Shown: one piece after another, positions 22,341-35,900 of the stretch
How the letters are laid out: each line of letters opens with the position of its first letter
Numbering within the stretch: position 1 is the stretch's first letter
Assembly (NCBI GenBank): GCA_034008185.1
Contig: CM067085.1
Location: 78,170,275-78,234,274, forward strand
DNA length: 64,000 nucleotides
From: Gorsachius magnificus
Lineage: Eukaryota; Chordata; Aves; Pelecaniformes; Ardeidae
Direction: 5' to 3'
Translations under genes and position numbers: made by a program
Notes under the pieces: model-generated
What the model was told of the DNA's origin: nothing
Databases searched by the model: none
Seen by the model: only the letters and a program-made list of their open reading frames with translations

Positions 22341-24242
22341 TGACACTCCCTCTGAAGTTCACTCAACCCCTTTCTCTGCATAGGCCAGCATCTTTAAGGT
22401 TTCATAAGTATCATCTTCTACCCTAACCTTGGCTGAAAGAAGAAACTTCATCAGCCCAGGTCAGAGTCAGGCAAGCATGATCCCCAGTTAATGGCTTTCC
22501 TGGTGTTTCATTTAGGATTCCTGATTATCTCCAGGATTCTACTTTATTTTCACCTCTGGCAGGAATTCTAATGGCCTCCTCTAATTGAAAACTATGTAGC
22601 TAGGCAGGATAATATTGCACAAATAGACCATACAATAAATACACGCAGTAATTCTTTTCAAAGATACATACGTATTTCTTTCAGAACACATACAGGACAC
22701 AAACCTCCCAATTTCTACTCCTACACGTACAAACCCCCACCTTCCTTCTCTACAAAATATATACCAGCTTGAAGTTTCATACAATTCATGTCATACTATG
22801 TTTGTTTATATACACATACAGACAAATCACAAATACTATAATACCTTCTGTATAGACACTGTTATGCTGCAGATGGAAATCTCTATGTAACCCTTACAGT
22901 AAAAAATGGCAAGAATAATCTTAAATTAAATTAAACCCCACATGCGAAAGTACTTTACAGTAACTTTCCAACCAAAATCTCTCATATATTTTTGTGCGTA
23001 AGCATTTATGTGATGCATTTCACATATTATTATTTCATTCTGTGTTTGTGTATCGGAATAATTAGTGTACTTTGTTTGGGTGATGTCTTTGGGTGATGAA
23101 AAACTTAAGTGCACAACATGTCCCTTTCTTCTTGCTGGTAAAGCAGAAACCTGGGCTTCATCTTAGATCTTCAGCTGCCCAAACTTTGTCTTGACTTAAG
23201 AAATTTTTTCGTATCTTCCTCACTTAAATTTTTCTCTTCCTGAATTTGAACAAACACCCCAAATCTTGTGTTTCGAAGCTCTAATCTCCATAACAGTGGA
23301 ATAGTCTTTTTAAATTTTTACTGTTTAAAAGTTTGTTAAATTATACACTTTTCAATATCAAAAGACCCTGATAGCACAAATACCTTTTTTAAATTTACTT
23401 TCAACTTACAGGACATTAATTTGCATTTCATATGCATCTTAGGAAAGTCTTTCCACTGAATGCTGGGGTTTTTGTAAGATCAACATGGCAGACAATAAAT
23501 AAAGCAACCAACTAAGTGAAGTAAAAAAATAGTCAACGGAAATTTGGGGAGATTGTGGTTAACCCATAAGGAGAAGTTAGCTGTGTTGGATGGGGAAAGA
23601 GAGAAATGTTACTCTTTTATCTGCATTAAACTGTAAATTCAGAAACTGGACACAGCCCATGAGTCAGCAATTAAATACGTGCCTCTTCATATACAGTGAA
23701 GGAATTAACATGGATACGTATATGGGCCACAGAAGTGATCTGTGCCTTTTCCACACACTGGGGAAGAGAAAACAACACCATCATCCCCCGTGACCCACGC
23801 AGTGAACATTGCATTTTGCTCAGTTTAAACACAAATGCTGAGATTCAGCCACAGCCAAATCAAGAAGCCCAAGAATGAATCAGTATGTTCAAGACTCGAG
23901 ACCAGATTAACAGCTCTTTCTTCTATGCTGGTCACACTAGATTTCTGGTGCTGCATCAAGCTGCTGAAATCCCCCTTCCCCTCCCTCACCTTCTTCAAAT
24001 TCAGGTCTAGGATTCTTGCATTCTTTATAACCTGTCTCTACATAAAAGCAATCCTTTACCAATCATAGCTCAGTTCCTACATTATATTAGTAGCAAAGAA
24101 GCAGAGCTGCTCTTGGTTTTTTCTTTTACTGATTCAGGAATCCACTTTTTCAGTTCATGCATTAGCAGTGCTGCTCCAAAACCAGGAGTGCCTTTTCTTT
24201 GGGGACAGAAGGAATAACTTTGTAAACAAAAGAACAGGCATG
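22341..24242. other. intergenic, nothing recognised
   Basis: No exon with splice context or recognisable protein similarity was found between the two MIR relics. Confidence 0.45.
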
Positions 24243-24440
24243 AGAGCTGGGGTAGCTGCCATCTATTCCTTGCTCTGTCACAAATTTCCTGTGTGACTCT
24301 AGCAAGTCATTAATCTCTATATGCCTCATCTAGAAAATGGGATAATGATATTTAACTATTTCATTGGGAGGTTTAATGGTTGTGAAATGTGCTGAGCTCC
24401 TTGGATGGAAGGAAGCTGCTGTCAGTGTAAACAGTAATAG
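24243..24440 (+). mobile_element. MIR-like SINE relic (sense)
   Basis: It reads in MIR order: TGCTCTGTCACAAATTTCCT, GTGTGACTCTAGCAAGTCAT, TAATCTCTATATGCCTCATC, AAAATGGGATAATGATA, GGAGGTTTAATGG and GTGAAATGTGCTGAGC. This covers most of the element. Confidence 0.82.
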
Positions 24441-26525
24441 CATGATTATGTTTGGTGGGAAGGTTTTAGGAGAGTCACTTTGTAACATCAGTATCACAAT
24501 TCTGCATTACACAGACAAGCCTGGCTAACCAAGTGAGTCACTTACCAAGAAATTTGTGGTTTACTTCACTTGAGGTATCTCTGCATGTTGTCTGGACCCC
24601 AAAGTCAAGATGAATTGTTAACACCCTGACCTTCAGAGAATGACACATCCTTTCTCTAGTCTTAGAATCTAACTGCAAGCATCAGCCTACAAAAGGTTTA
24701 GAAACATGCCTACGGGCTTTGAAACCTGCTACAGTCCAGTACATCCCACCATGTGACAGATCAGATGCATAGACAGTAGCACAAATATTAGTTCCTTGTT
24801 GATTTTTCCTCTGATATTCTAGAAAACAAGGGGTCTTGAACTAGTGTGTCTGGCATTCACGTGCTCTTAGAAGGGAAGGCAGCTATGGATTCTGAATGCA
24901 TTTGTGAAAAAATATCTAATTCATTCATTGGGAATTCATCAGTGAGAACCAGAAATGCTTAGAATCTCTAAAAAACCCACACAACCTTTTTTAGAAGTTC
25001 TCTATGGTTGTAGGTACCTAATGTTAGACACACATACTCGGCAGTTTTAACTTCCCAAAGCCTCACCTCTCTCCAGTGTCCCATCCTCTCCCTCCTTCTC
25101 ATCAATATTTCCTGGTTTGGTTTTTTTTTTAGGTTTATGTTCCTTTAATTGAGAAGAGGGTATGACATCAAATATTCTTCTATACTGCCTTTGGCCAGCA
25201 TAACATGAAAAATGTCATGACTACCTCCTACAACTTCAAACAGCTCATGCTGACAAAGTGACTGGTAACTTATTTTTGGCAACAAGTCGAAACTGATGCT
25301 TCTGCTTCCACCATAGCAAGACTAATTCCATTTATGATAAGGGATTAATGCCGGTCACTTAAATCCCCTGTGATGTTTTAATGTTGGTACAATGTCAACT
25401 ATTCTGTATTGTTTTCCTCTTCAAATTAAAAGGTCACTTGAAGTAAATAGATCTGTTTATATAGACTGTTTGTAAATACCTAATACCCCACTACTGATAC
25501 CTTAAAAAATTCCTCATATCCACAGCCAGTACCTTGACTACAGGAAATAACAAGCCACCTTTCTACTTGAAAAAGGAACTTAATCAAGCATTCACTTTCA
25601 CCAAATGCATGTTACTAAATATCAAGGAATTAGAACAGCATTATGTAATAGGGAAAACAGTATATAAGAGACAGAGAAAGTTAATCTTGTATCACTGTCC
25701 ACAGAGCACATTCTCAAAGGTAAGACATGGTTTTCATGGGATTACAAAGAATGTTATTACAATCAAAGCAGAAATAAAGTCTTCTAATGGTAGTGGCACT
25801 AGAAACTGTAGCATTGGTCCTATCTAATCCATTCCATTCACAATGCTTTAGAAATGTAACTGAATTTTCTCTAGGAAACTTTATCTGTCCACAGGAGATC
25901 CATATTTCAGAAAAATAATGAGATCTTGGGATAAACATGAAGTTCACGTATTTTTCTGTCAAACCTAACCAATCTTTAAGATTTCATTGCACCATTTTCC
26001 AACCTCTCCACAGTAACACGGCTGAATAAGGATCCTCTCAAACCTAAGTCATGTTTCATGGTTTCATATCTCAAAGATCAGGAGGTTCCACAACATCACA
26101 CTGGTGCCTATCAAACTGCTGGATCATTGGGAAGTGAGCAATTCTGAGTGGAACCAAAGGACGTCATTTAAATAGATTTGTAGGTAGCTCCCTTTTGCGT
26201 TCCATCGCCAAATGACTTGATTCACGTCAACCCAAGTAAAACAAAAGACCAGTTATGGTATGTAAGTGACCAGAACTCAAGAGGTTAAAATATTCATTCT
26301 ACAACTAGCAACTTGGGAAACACATGAGTTGAAGTCCTGAAAAGAAGAAAAAAATTACCATTTACTATAGCAATTTTCAAAAAATCAATCACACATGAGT
26401 GTTGAAATAAGAATTTGTAATACAGGACCACTGTGGTTGTTTCTGCTTGGCAGTATCTGAACAGTGCAAATTCTGTTAGTAGCAAAACATTAAATAGATG
26501 ACAAATTATGAATTTTATGAATTTA
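24441..26525. other. intergenic, nothing recognised
   Basis: AT-rich DNA. Open frames are short and unsupported. Confidence 0.45.
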
Positions 26526-27092
26526 AGGTTGAGGGAGGTTCTCCTCCCCCTCTGCTCTGCCCTGGTGAGACCCCACCTGGAGCTCTGTGTCCAGTTCTGG
26601 GCTCCCCGGTTCAGGAAAGATGAGGAACTCCTGGAAAGAGTACAGAGGAGAGCAACAAGGATGATAAAGGGATTCGAACATCTCCCCTAGGAGGAAAGGC
26701 TGAGGGAGCTGGGCTTGTTCAGCCTGGAGAAGAGAAGACTGAGAGGGGATCTCATCAACACCTACAAATATCTCAAGGGTGGGGGTCACGAGGACGGAGC
26801 CAGACTCTTTGCAGTGGTACCCAGCGACAGGACAAGGGCCCATGGGCACAAACTGAAGCACAAGAGGTTCCAGTTGAATGGGAGGAAGAACTTGTTGACT
26901 TTGAGGGTGCCCGAGCCCTGGCCCAGGCTGCCCAGGTGGGCTGTGGAGTCTCCTTCTCTGGAGATACTCAAAGCCCGCCTGGACAAAGTCTTGTGTAACA
27001 TGCTCTAGGAGAACCTGCTTTAGCAAGGGGGGTTGGACTAGATGATCTCTGGAGGTCCCTTCCAACCCTTGCAATTCTGTGATTCTGTGAAT
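26526..27092 (+). mobile_element. CR1 LINE 3' fragment (copy D, best preserved)
   Basis: Sense-oriented, about 565 bp. It encodes CR1 ORF2 segments: [78 protein letters not shown] and [18 protein letters not shown]. Frameshifts or stops lie between segments, so it is not functional. It ends with the avian tail AATTCTGTGATTCTGTGA at 27075-27092. Confidence 0.95.
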
Positions 27093-30000
27093 TATTATGT
27101 TAAGATTATGAATTAGATGTAGGAATACCTGAATGGACAGCTCCTGTTCTCTTACTGTTTTCTGTCTGTTTCTGTGCTTTGGTAAATCTTTCTGACAAGG
27201 ACAATTTTAGTATATATGTCTTCTAAAGTGCTCCATACAGGCTCTTGCAAGACAAAGCATAGCCGATACACTACAGGAGACAGCATTAAACCTCTAAAAA
27301 CTCTTGGATTAACTTTACCTGAAATTTTAAAACAAGCAGCATTCACCTGTTTTGCAGATTGCTGAAAAATAGATGTACTGTGACAAGGCCTACCCAACAC
27401 TTAAAACCAATCCTGCACTAAAGCTAGGGCTTTTCTAGTATGTGCTTATACTCTAGAATCTGTGGGTTTAAAATTAAATCAGGGCATGTAAGTCCCAAAT
27501 ATTTGCTCTCAGCAAAAGGAATGCAGTAACTACACTGCATAAACTGACATCACTGACAGGTCTGTACAAATCTACACTTGCTTATAACAACACGGAGATT
27601 TACAACTGAGAATGAGCCCTACTTTTAACGCAGAAGGCAGTGTCTGCCAGCAGGACCTAACACTCAGTGGAGAAAAATGTGAGCTTGGCATGACTAAGGT
27701 AGGCATTAGAAGATGTACAGCTGGGAGTGGATAAACTGGAATGGGCAAGGTCGAGAGTATTAAGATTTGGCCTATTTCTTCTACTGAAATGCTCACTGCA
27801 GGACTGTACAGGGCCAAGGCATCATACAGCTGGTATGGAAAAAACAGCAAAAAATAAACCATTCTTCAAAAAAAGTATTAGGAAGAAGAATGCGTATGAC
27901 AAGTTCATGCAAATTAGGAATAAAGAAAATTTAGGAAAATGTGAAGAAGCATTTAAAACACTAAAGGAAGAAGCTACAGATTACTTATTTTCCCCTGAAT
28001 CTTGCTCCTGATAGGTATTTGGCTATGTGGGTAGAAAAAAATTATATACTATTGTGTATCATGCCCAGCTCATTCTCAAACTCCCCAGTTGATTATCTTT
28101 CCATCTAATTTGAACTGTGTAAAATTATAAAGGACATACCATACCATGCAGCTATAGAAACTACTGTGCCAAGAATGCAGAGATCTTAAATTGCAGAAAC
28201 TCTTGTGCCTTGCTAAGAAGGTAGGAGCCTATAATGGTTGAAATGAGAAAAGTAAAAGGGGAGAAAGGGAGAGAGAATCCCAAAAGTAAGAACTGTATAC
28301 AGCATGGAATTTCCAGTTTAATGCTTTCAGAGCTTCAGGTCTGAGTGACTCTAAAGTAGCTCTAAAGGACTGAGAATACTACTAACCGCTACCTTCAAAT
28401 GCAGCTCTTTCCCATTCAGCTTTTGGCAAGAGCAATGAGAGGTCTTTTAAAGTCATAGGCTTTTTATTTCCTCCCCATATAACCCCCCCATACAGACTGT
28501 TACAAGAGCAGGTCACAGATAATCACTAAATGATCGATGGCCTAGTGACCCTCTGACTGAAATTTGCTCCTTTTTCCAAAATCAGTATTAAAGGTTTAAT
28601 GAGTTACTACAAGAAGTTTATCATTTCAGAGCACAAAAATTAACTTTAATTATAATTTGTATTTGTAATGTACAGTGTTAATAAGTTTAGAGTAGAAAAA
28701 TTAACTTTCTTTATAATTCATATATATAATAAACCTCAAATTGTAATGTTTATGTGGTTAGCTGCAAGGTGCCTAAAGTTTTATACGTTCATAATTTATA
28801 CTTTGAAAGTGTTTAAGTGTCTTTTAATTGTAGAGGGCCGCTTTGTTGGAAGGGTGCAACCCAAAGTTTAAGGGCTGACACTGACCTGCGTGGTGATGAC
28901 TTGGAGCCCTAGGGAACTGGGATGTCCCTTAATTTATTATGATGCTGGCTGAGACACATCACATTTTCTTGGTTAATGGCAACCTCAATTCTCATTCCCT
29001 TGTTACAGAAACACAAGCAAGTTAGGATATACACGTTCCCCAGTATGCTGTGGCAGCTTCACGCAAATGAAGTGGAAAGCAGAAAAAAAATTAACAGAAA
29101 GTCTGGGCAAATTCATTTGGAGGCATCCAACTGATAGGCTTTTGCCAAAACAAAAAAAAGTTTTAAAAAAAAATTGATTTTTATTTGAGCAACACAATAT
29201 TGTCAATTCTCATGATTCAGTAATAAATTTCCTTAGGGCCAAAAAAATGATTACAGAAAATATCATCTTCCCTTTTGCACTCTAGTTATGCAAAAAAAAA
29301 AAAAAAAATTGAAAACATCATCTGTGTTTTAAATACTGAGAACAGTGATGGCTATTTTTCAAACCCCATAGCTTTCTATGGTCGAATTTGCAATCCTGGA
29401 TCTAATCTCAATGCTTTTGCTTTTCAAGATGAAGGGGAGAGTCTCCTGCTGTAGAAAACCCTCACACCAAAAAGGAGATTGGACCAAAATGTAATCATTC
29501 CCTTGGCTTTGGCTTAGGAGGTCAACCATGATATAGCTACTGATCTGCAATGCTGCTGGTGGAAATGACAAAATGGACTTCTTGTAAGTGGTTGAGAGAG
29601 GCCTTTCACACCAATAAATTAAAATTGCTTAGAACTGCTATTATATTTAAGAAATGCTAGTAATAGTAAATTAGAGCAGTATTTTCCACTTACCACTAAA
29701 CCAGGAAGCATATGTTCGAATGTCTTCAAGACACAAACTTCTAGGCAGGTTCTTATTTTAATCAGAGCCTTTTTGACCCTCTTCTTGTATATCAGAAATC
29801 TTGTGAAATAAAGCTTTTTGATTTTTTGGATAATACAAGACCTAGATAGATACTTTACGCAGGCTGCAGCATTGCTAAGCCAGACATTTTTCACTACGAT
29901 GAAAAATTTGGAACAGGGTGCAACCATGAGTTTATTATTGCAGCATGGGAGCAGGTTTAATCCTCACACTCCTAAAGCAATATTGGTCCAGTACAACTGA

Positions 30001-32860
30001 ATTTCTATCTAAGCAAACATGAATGGTGGATAACAACTGAGATAGCCTCCAAAAGCAGAAAAAGAGCAAAAAGATGGGAGATGGATGAAAATCACATCTA
30101 GGTAAGTCTCAGTCTTCAGTATTTATCAAACACAGCAACCCAGAAACTAAAATGGAAAGTGAGCATTAGTGGCACTCTGATTCCAACTAGCTGCAGATAT
30201 TTATTTTGAGAGAGAATATAGAAAGAGGAGGGAGGGATTTGTGAGGGAGCCGAGGGAGTGCTGTGTGTTTCACCATATCCTGTTTTGAAGAGTTTCATTA
30301 GGCTTACCCTACAATTAATTTTAGGAACAGATCTTGCAGCACCCTAAGGATATCTACTCTTTCCTGGCTCTGTGCTCCAGAAGCTCCCACTGAACTGATG
30401 ATACTTCTAGACCATAAACTTTTTCCAAGCTCATCAACGATCTATAAAGCAAATTATTTTCTGCATTCCAAAGTTCTAGATGATAGCGCTAGTCTTGAAT
30501 TGGACTGTTGGGGAGTTGGTAACACACCTTAGTAACCTGAATTACTTCCTACTTAACGACCTATGACCTATTGATATTATTCCAGAGCATAGAATGAGAA
30601 AAAAATGAAACCCTTCAAGAAATTTTTTGCTTGACATGCAGAAAGTCAGTGGATCCTACAAAACTGAAGTGCTAATGAAAAATGAAAATTAAAAGCATAG
30701 CATATGCTATATGAGGGTCTAATGTAATTTTCATTAACAAGACTAAAACTCAAACTATCTGTAGAACACGTTCAGTATATTGGAAAGACAAGAAGCAAAT
30801 TTACAAGTACAGAATCTACAGCTATTTCTTAGAATATTTTTTCCTAATAAAATTATATCTAAAAAATAAAAGGTTGAATTGAATATGAGAAAAATGATCA
30901 TTAACTGTGCTGAAGTTTTACATAGCTATTTTCTTCTGGTACTTAATAAAACCAGGTTCCTAAAAATGAAGCTTGGGAACCAGTAACAGTAATGTCACTG
31001 ATAGTACCAGCAATGGTAATTATCCTCTCCACTTGCACATATATCAGAATGATACCTACTGTTATGAAAATAGGAGGGTGTCTGCTTCAATCTATTTGCT
31101 AATAGATTAGCAAATGAAGGACCCTTCTGTTCTCAGAAATAATGGGACAGGAGAGGTGTGGATACACTTATAAAGACGACTATTTATTTATATGGCCTGG
31201 GAAACAAGAAGTTAGGTGTGACAGGCTTGAGCAATGCCTATTACCATTTCTGCTGCACTGAAATCAATCCTGTGACAATTATTTCCAAGGGCTTGATTGG
31301 GTGGCATTGCATCATAACTCCATTTTCAACTTTACACCCAAACCATTTTTGCAGTTCCAGAAGTAGATGCATCCCAAAGCACTTGACAGGTGTACGATGA
31401 CAGGAGTTGTACTTTAAGAAAATGGTGAGGAAGAACAGAAATGGCTCAGGAAGAGGCAGGTGGTGCTGATCAGCAACACTGCGCATGGTGTGCTTACTCT
31501 GTATTGATAAATTATGAGAAGTCTGGTGCATACCAATATCTCAACATAGTTAGGTTGGTAAACTGGAAATAACAAGAATTGTTTTATCTCCCTTTATTCA
31601 TCTTTTTTGAAGCAGCAGAAGAAAAAACTGGCTGGGTGGCTCAACTAATTCATTTACATAGATGAGGATTTCTCAATGACTTGGAACTAGAGCTATTTCT
31701 TGGATGTGAGTTACTGTCATGTTTTAAGCAAGAGTACATCTTAGCATAGCTAATATTTACTATTGCTGACAGTCAATAATTTTGTTATATCCTTGTGACC
31801 TACTGTGAGACTATCCAAAGGAACATTATTATGCAGGAAATCATATACTAACATTAATTTGACATATTTTTAAAACCAATGTATAAAATGGTCAGTGAAT
31901 AAATACAATTTCTATCTGTATCTTCACCAAGCTTCCATAAACCAAACATAACTCAAACATATAGACTTTTTTTTTTTATTTACAGTAATTACTATTGGGT
32001 TAATTTTAGAAGTTTTATGCTCAGAACTATGTATAAGATTAGAGGATATGACTTAACATTTTTAAAAGATGACCGTCTAAATGATCATCTGTATGACAGT
32101 GCAGATCTTGTCATACAAATGCAGTAATTAGAATCACAGAAGAAAGAATAACTGAAGAAAACAAAAAAAGTTATGGCCTTCTTTCTTAGAGAAGCATTCC
32201 ATTCTCACCACAATAACAATGGCTTTTTAGAAAAAATACAGAAACAAAATAACAATTACAACAGAGTAGTCCAAGAAAGACAGCATCCAGAAAAGGTCTG
32301 CTCATACATTAGAGAGTTTGGGAATAATGCTGTCATTGTTACCTGGTTACTTCTGGTAAATTAGTTACGCTATCTTAATGGTTTTAAAATAGACAATCAC
32401 CAGTAGAATCTTTAGTCTTATAAATCAAGGAGATTTGTAAAGGTGTACCTACTCCTGACAGCAGTCACTCAATTTGAGCTTAATTAAGAAAGAATTCAGT
32501 AAAGAGCTATTGATAATTGAAGTAGAAAGAATGTGAATATGATCACTTAAAAAGACAATCCTTTTTCTCTCCTGTCTTGAGAAGTCCTGAAGAAGCTGAA
32601 GAATTTACCTGAAAATTGAAAAAATCTCCCTTACAACCTAGTCTGCCTGCCTCAGATTGGACGAAGGAAATATGTTTTGTAAATTCAGCTATAGATTAAA
32701 CAGTCCAAATACCAAAGACTGAGCAAAAACATTTTGAGAAATTTGTCTGACAAACACAACAAATCTGTCACTATCAAGTAATACTTCTGACAAAAATTAT
32801 AATGAGGAGATTTTAATGATCCAAGATGGAATCTTAGAATGTCAACTGTAATCCAGAATA
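27093..32860. other. intergenic, no gene seen
   Basis: AT-rich DNA with scattered short homopolymers, for example an A run near 29290. No coding exon could be supported on either strand. Confidence 0.45.
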
Positions 32861-32865
32861 GACAA

Positions 32866-32942
32866 CAGATTAGGACAGCTGGAGCTCAGACTCAGGCAGT
32901 CCTCCTGATTCTAAGCAAAGTCTGGCTGCACCTATATTAATG
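32866..32942 (-). mobile_element. possible MIR 3' fragment (antisense), weak
   Basis: GCTGGAGCTCAGACTCAGGC followed by GTCCTCCTGATTCTAAGCAA resembles the complement of the MIR 5' tRNA-related part. It is short and diverged, so only tentative. Confidence 0.3.
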
Positions 32943-35900
32943 CTATAGTTCAGACCAGGAGTACACTTTCACATCACTCCTGAAGCACTTCTATTCTTAA
33001 TTTTAGCCAAATCTTATTCCTCTTTTTTCAAGGTCCTTCACAGCTTTCATTCTCATGCATTGAGCCTTGGCAATAACTATGCTGTGCCCCATTCTGCCTG
33101 ATCCACAAGGTCATTATTTATGTTGAGTCATCATTGCTCATTAACTCTTCACCCCTCTTTCTTTTATTACAAGGTAGCTGCCATACCATATTGTGAAGGA
33201 TTCTTCTACGTGCAAGTTAAATACTTTTTTGGTGGTAATCTATTTTCGTATTTTGTGTAAGTGTAAATGACTTTTCAAATATTTTAGAGTCTGGAAGTTG
33301 CTTTATTCATTCACCTGAAACAGCTTGACTTTGGTGAGTTAGACACAGAACGGAAGATTTCTCTCATGTTTCTTTGCAGAAGGCTGATGATGAGCTACAG
33401 TGAGTGGGTAACGTGGAGATGCTGCATGTATCTATTGGGCTAAATTCCTACTAGACTGACTAATTTAAAGAGGTTTTCATTCCACTAGATAATGGATTAA
33501 CATTCTCAAGCACTTAGACTCTTTAAATTTGTAAAAATAAAAAGAGACCTATTAAATAAATAAAAAGATATGTTTGCGATCAGAGGTAGTAAGCTTACTG
33601 GAGCAAGGGTTATGACTGCTTATGCCATCATACTCAACACAAAGCACTTTCTTGGGGCTTCTAGATATTTCCTTAATACAAATATATTAATATCCCGATA
33701 GGGACTTGGAAGGCACAAGAGAAGCCCCCAAAGAAACTGTTTAACTATGGCCTTTCTCAGTAGAATCAGCTGATCTTTACTGTTTAATATTCAAAGATCT
33801 CCTCCAGATGTGCCAAGTCTGGGGTGCATCTTGGCACTCAGGACTTGTCAGTCGTTCAGAGTCTAGAGAGTTTCAAAGCTATTCCCTGACTGTTTCCCAA
33901 GCCCTTCCTTTCACCCTGCATAACAGTGAGAAGTCACCGCAGGATGTGTTCTCATGATGCTATGCCACCAAGGTTGCTCTGCAATTTCACTTTCAAAGGC
34001 AGAAGCAGGTGGAAGTCCCACTCCATCAGCAGCTAACGCTATAAGAAATACTCAGGTAACAGTTTCTGTTCAGTATTCTTAACATTTTTTCATGGTGAAT
34101 TTGAAATCTGTCTACTATAAGGAAAAAAAACAACTTACTCTGTCTAAATAGTCAGCTCCCCAGAGCTGGAACAATGTCTTCCATTTTGTTTCAATATAGT
34201 AGGCATGCCTGGAATCATATCTGAAATAAATAGTTAGAAGTGCAGTATATTTAGTACAGCCACGTTTTCAGGCACATCTACACTCACCAGCCTGCAACTG
34301 TTTGATTGGGATAGAGTCTGTTAATGCCTACCAACAGCATCCCCAGAACACCCAACAATTCATCCTCAAAACAAAAGCACCTGGCTTCTGTTTGGCATTG
34401 CCATTGCATGGCAATAGATAGAAGTGCAGAAATGGATAAAATTTGTAACAGATAAAGCCTCAGAACAGCTAATAATGTGTGCTTTGATAGTGCAAGTAGC
34501 TATAAAGCCTGGTTTGCAAAGACTGCTCATTACAGATAGCATAACATCAGACAAAGGACCTAGATGCTGAAGACAAAACATTTCTACTGAGGACTTTTAG
34601 CCTTTCCTTTTTGACCTTTATTTTGTTTTTTTTTTATTTCACTCTTAATCACTTTCCTGCATCATCACTGACTCTCCATCAGACAGAACATGGTCTCCCT
34701 GTGTGAGCTGTAGTTTATACCAACATCCTGGCTTGCAAAATCAGTTCAGAAGCCTTCATGTTCTTCTGGCAAAATTTTCAGTCCTGAGGCTTGATTAACA
34801 AACCAGGCCTTGGAACATCCAAAATTCTCAATGCTATAGACCGAGCCAGAGATGACATAATTTTTACTAGGCTACAGAATCTTTGTTTTCTCAAGTACTC
34901 GACTGCCAGGTACTTTGGTCTCCCATGTAGTATTCAAGGTACAGCCAAATGAGTGACACATCAACAATGACATGTGATTTCCTAGATGAAGCGATAACAT
35001 GAGAATACACACAACTCCTAATATTTTGAGGAGGAGAATCTGTTTTGGAGAAGAGCAGGAACGGAATATACAAAGAAGTCCAATTCCTGCCATTGTTTCA
35101 TTATGACGTAAACCTGGGTATAAGGGGCACGCAGAGACCTGAGGAAAGAAGGAAATGCAGAAATGAAGACAGCACAGCAACAAAGAGCTCCAAACCAGTG
35201 AGGGATGGGCATTTAACAGAGCCTGTTTACAGGGAAGCGTGACTCATAGGGTTCCTTCTGTGAAATGGAAGAAAGGAGTCCCTGGTGCCTATGCAAGCCA
35301 TTCCGTTTACAAGACCGATGAACTGCACATGCTCTATACATTGGATAAATACAGCTGCCCTCAAGATAACACATCTTTCTGAAATAAATAAATAAACCAC
35401 TTCACACTAGTAGTATTCTCTTCCATACACTAGTCATGAAAATGCTTTGAACTCAGAGTTTACTTAATGACAAATACCTAGCTAGTTAACTAAGGCAAAG
35501 ATCATGTGCTTTTGAAGTGGTCACTCTTGTCCTTCCATCTAATTGTCCCCTTGTCTCTTGCTACTACTTATGATGTTAAGCCTAAACGTAAGATTATCAC
35601 CTTTTGGAGGCAGCGACCAAGTATTATGTCTTTGAAGCACAATGAATCCTAATTAGGTATAATCAATAATAATTATAGTTATGTAATGGAAAATAGGAAG
35701 GCGAGGAAAAGGAAATGGCTGAGATCATAATAATTACTTTGCATTAGGACTGATAGGGAAAACTAGTATGAGAAGCTGGCCACGCGAGAAAACAGATACC
35801 TGTGTATTTGGGTTTTCCTTAGAGTTGAAATAGCTAAGTTAAAGTCTACTAAGTGTCACACTAAACATGATTTATAACTTTAACAAGCTCTGGAAGTGAA

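Noticed and set aside
26523..27074. 183-codon open frame on the strand opposite CR1 copy D
   Set aside because: It is the antisense shadow of CR1 ORF2. Similar antisense frames occur at copies A and C.
34872..35183. 103-codon minus-strand open frame with hydrophobic segments
   Set aside because: No motif, no neighbouring exons and no promoter-like context. Hydrophobic stretches arise easily in AT-rich reverse frames.
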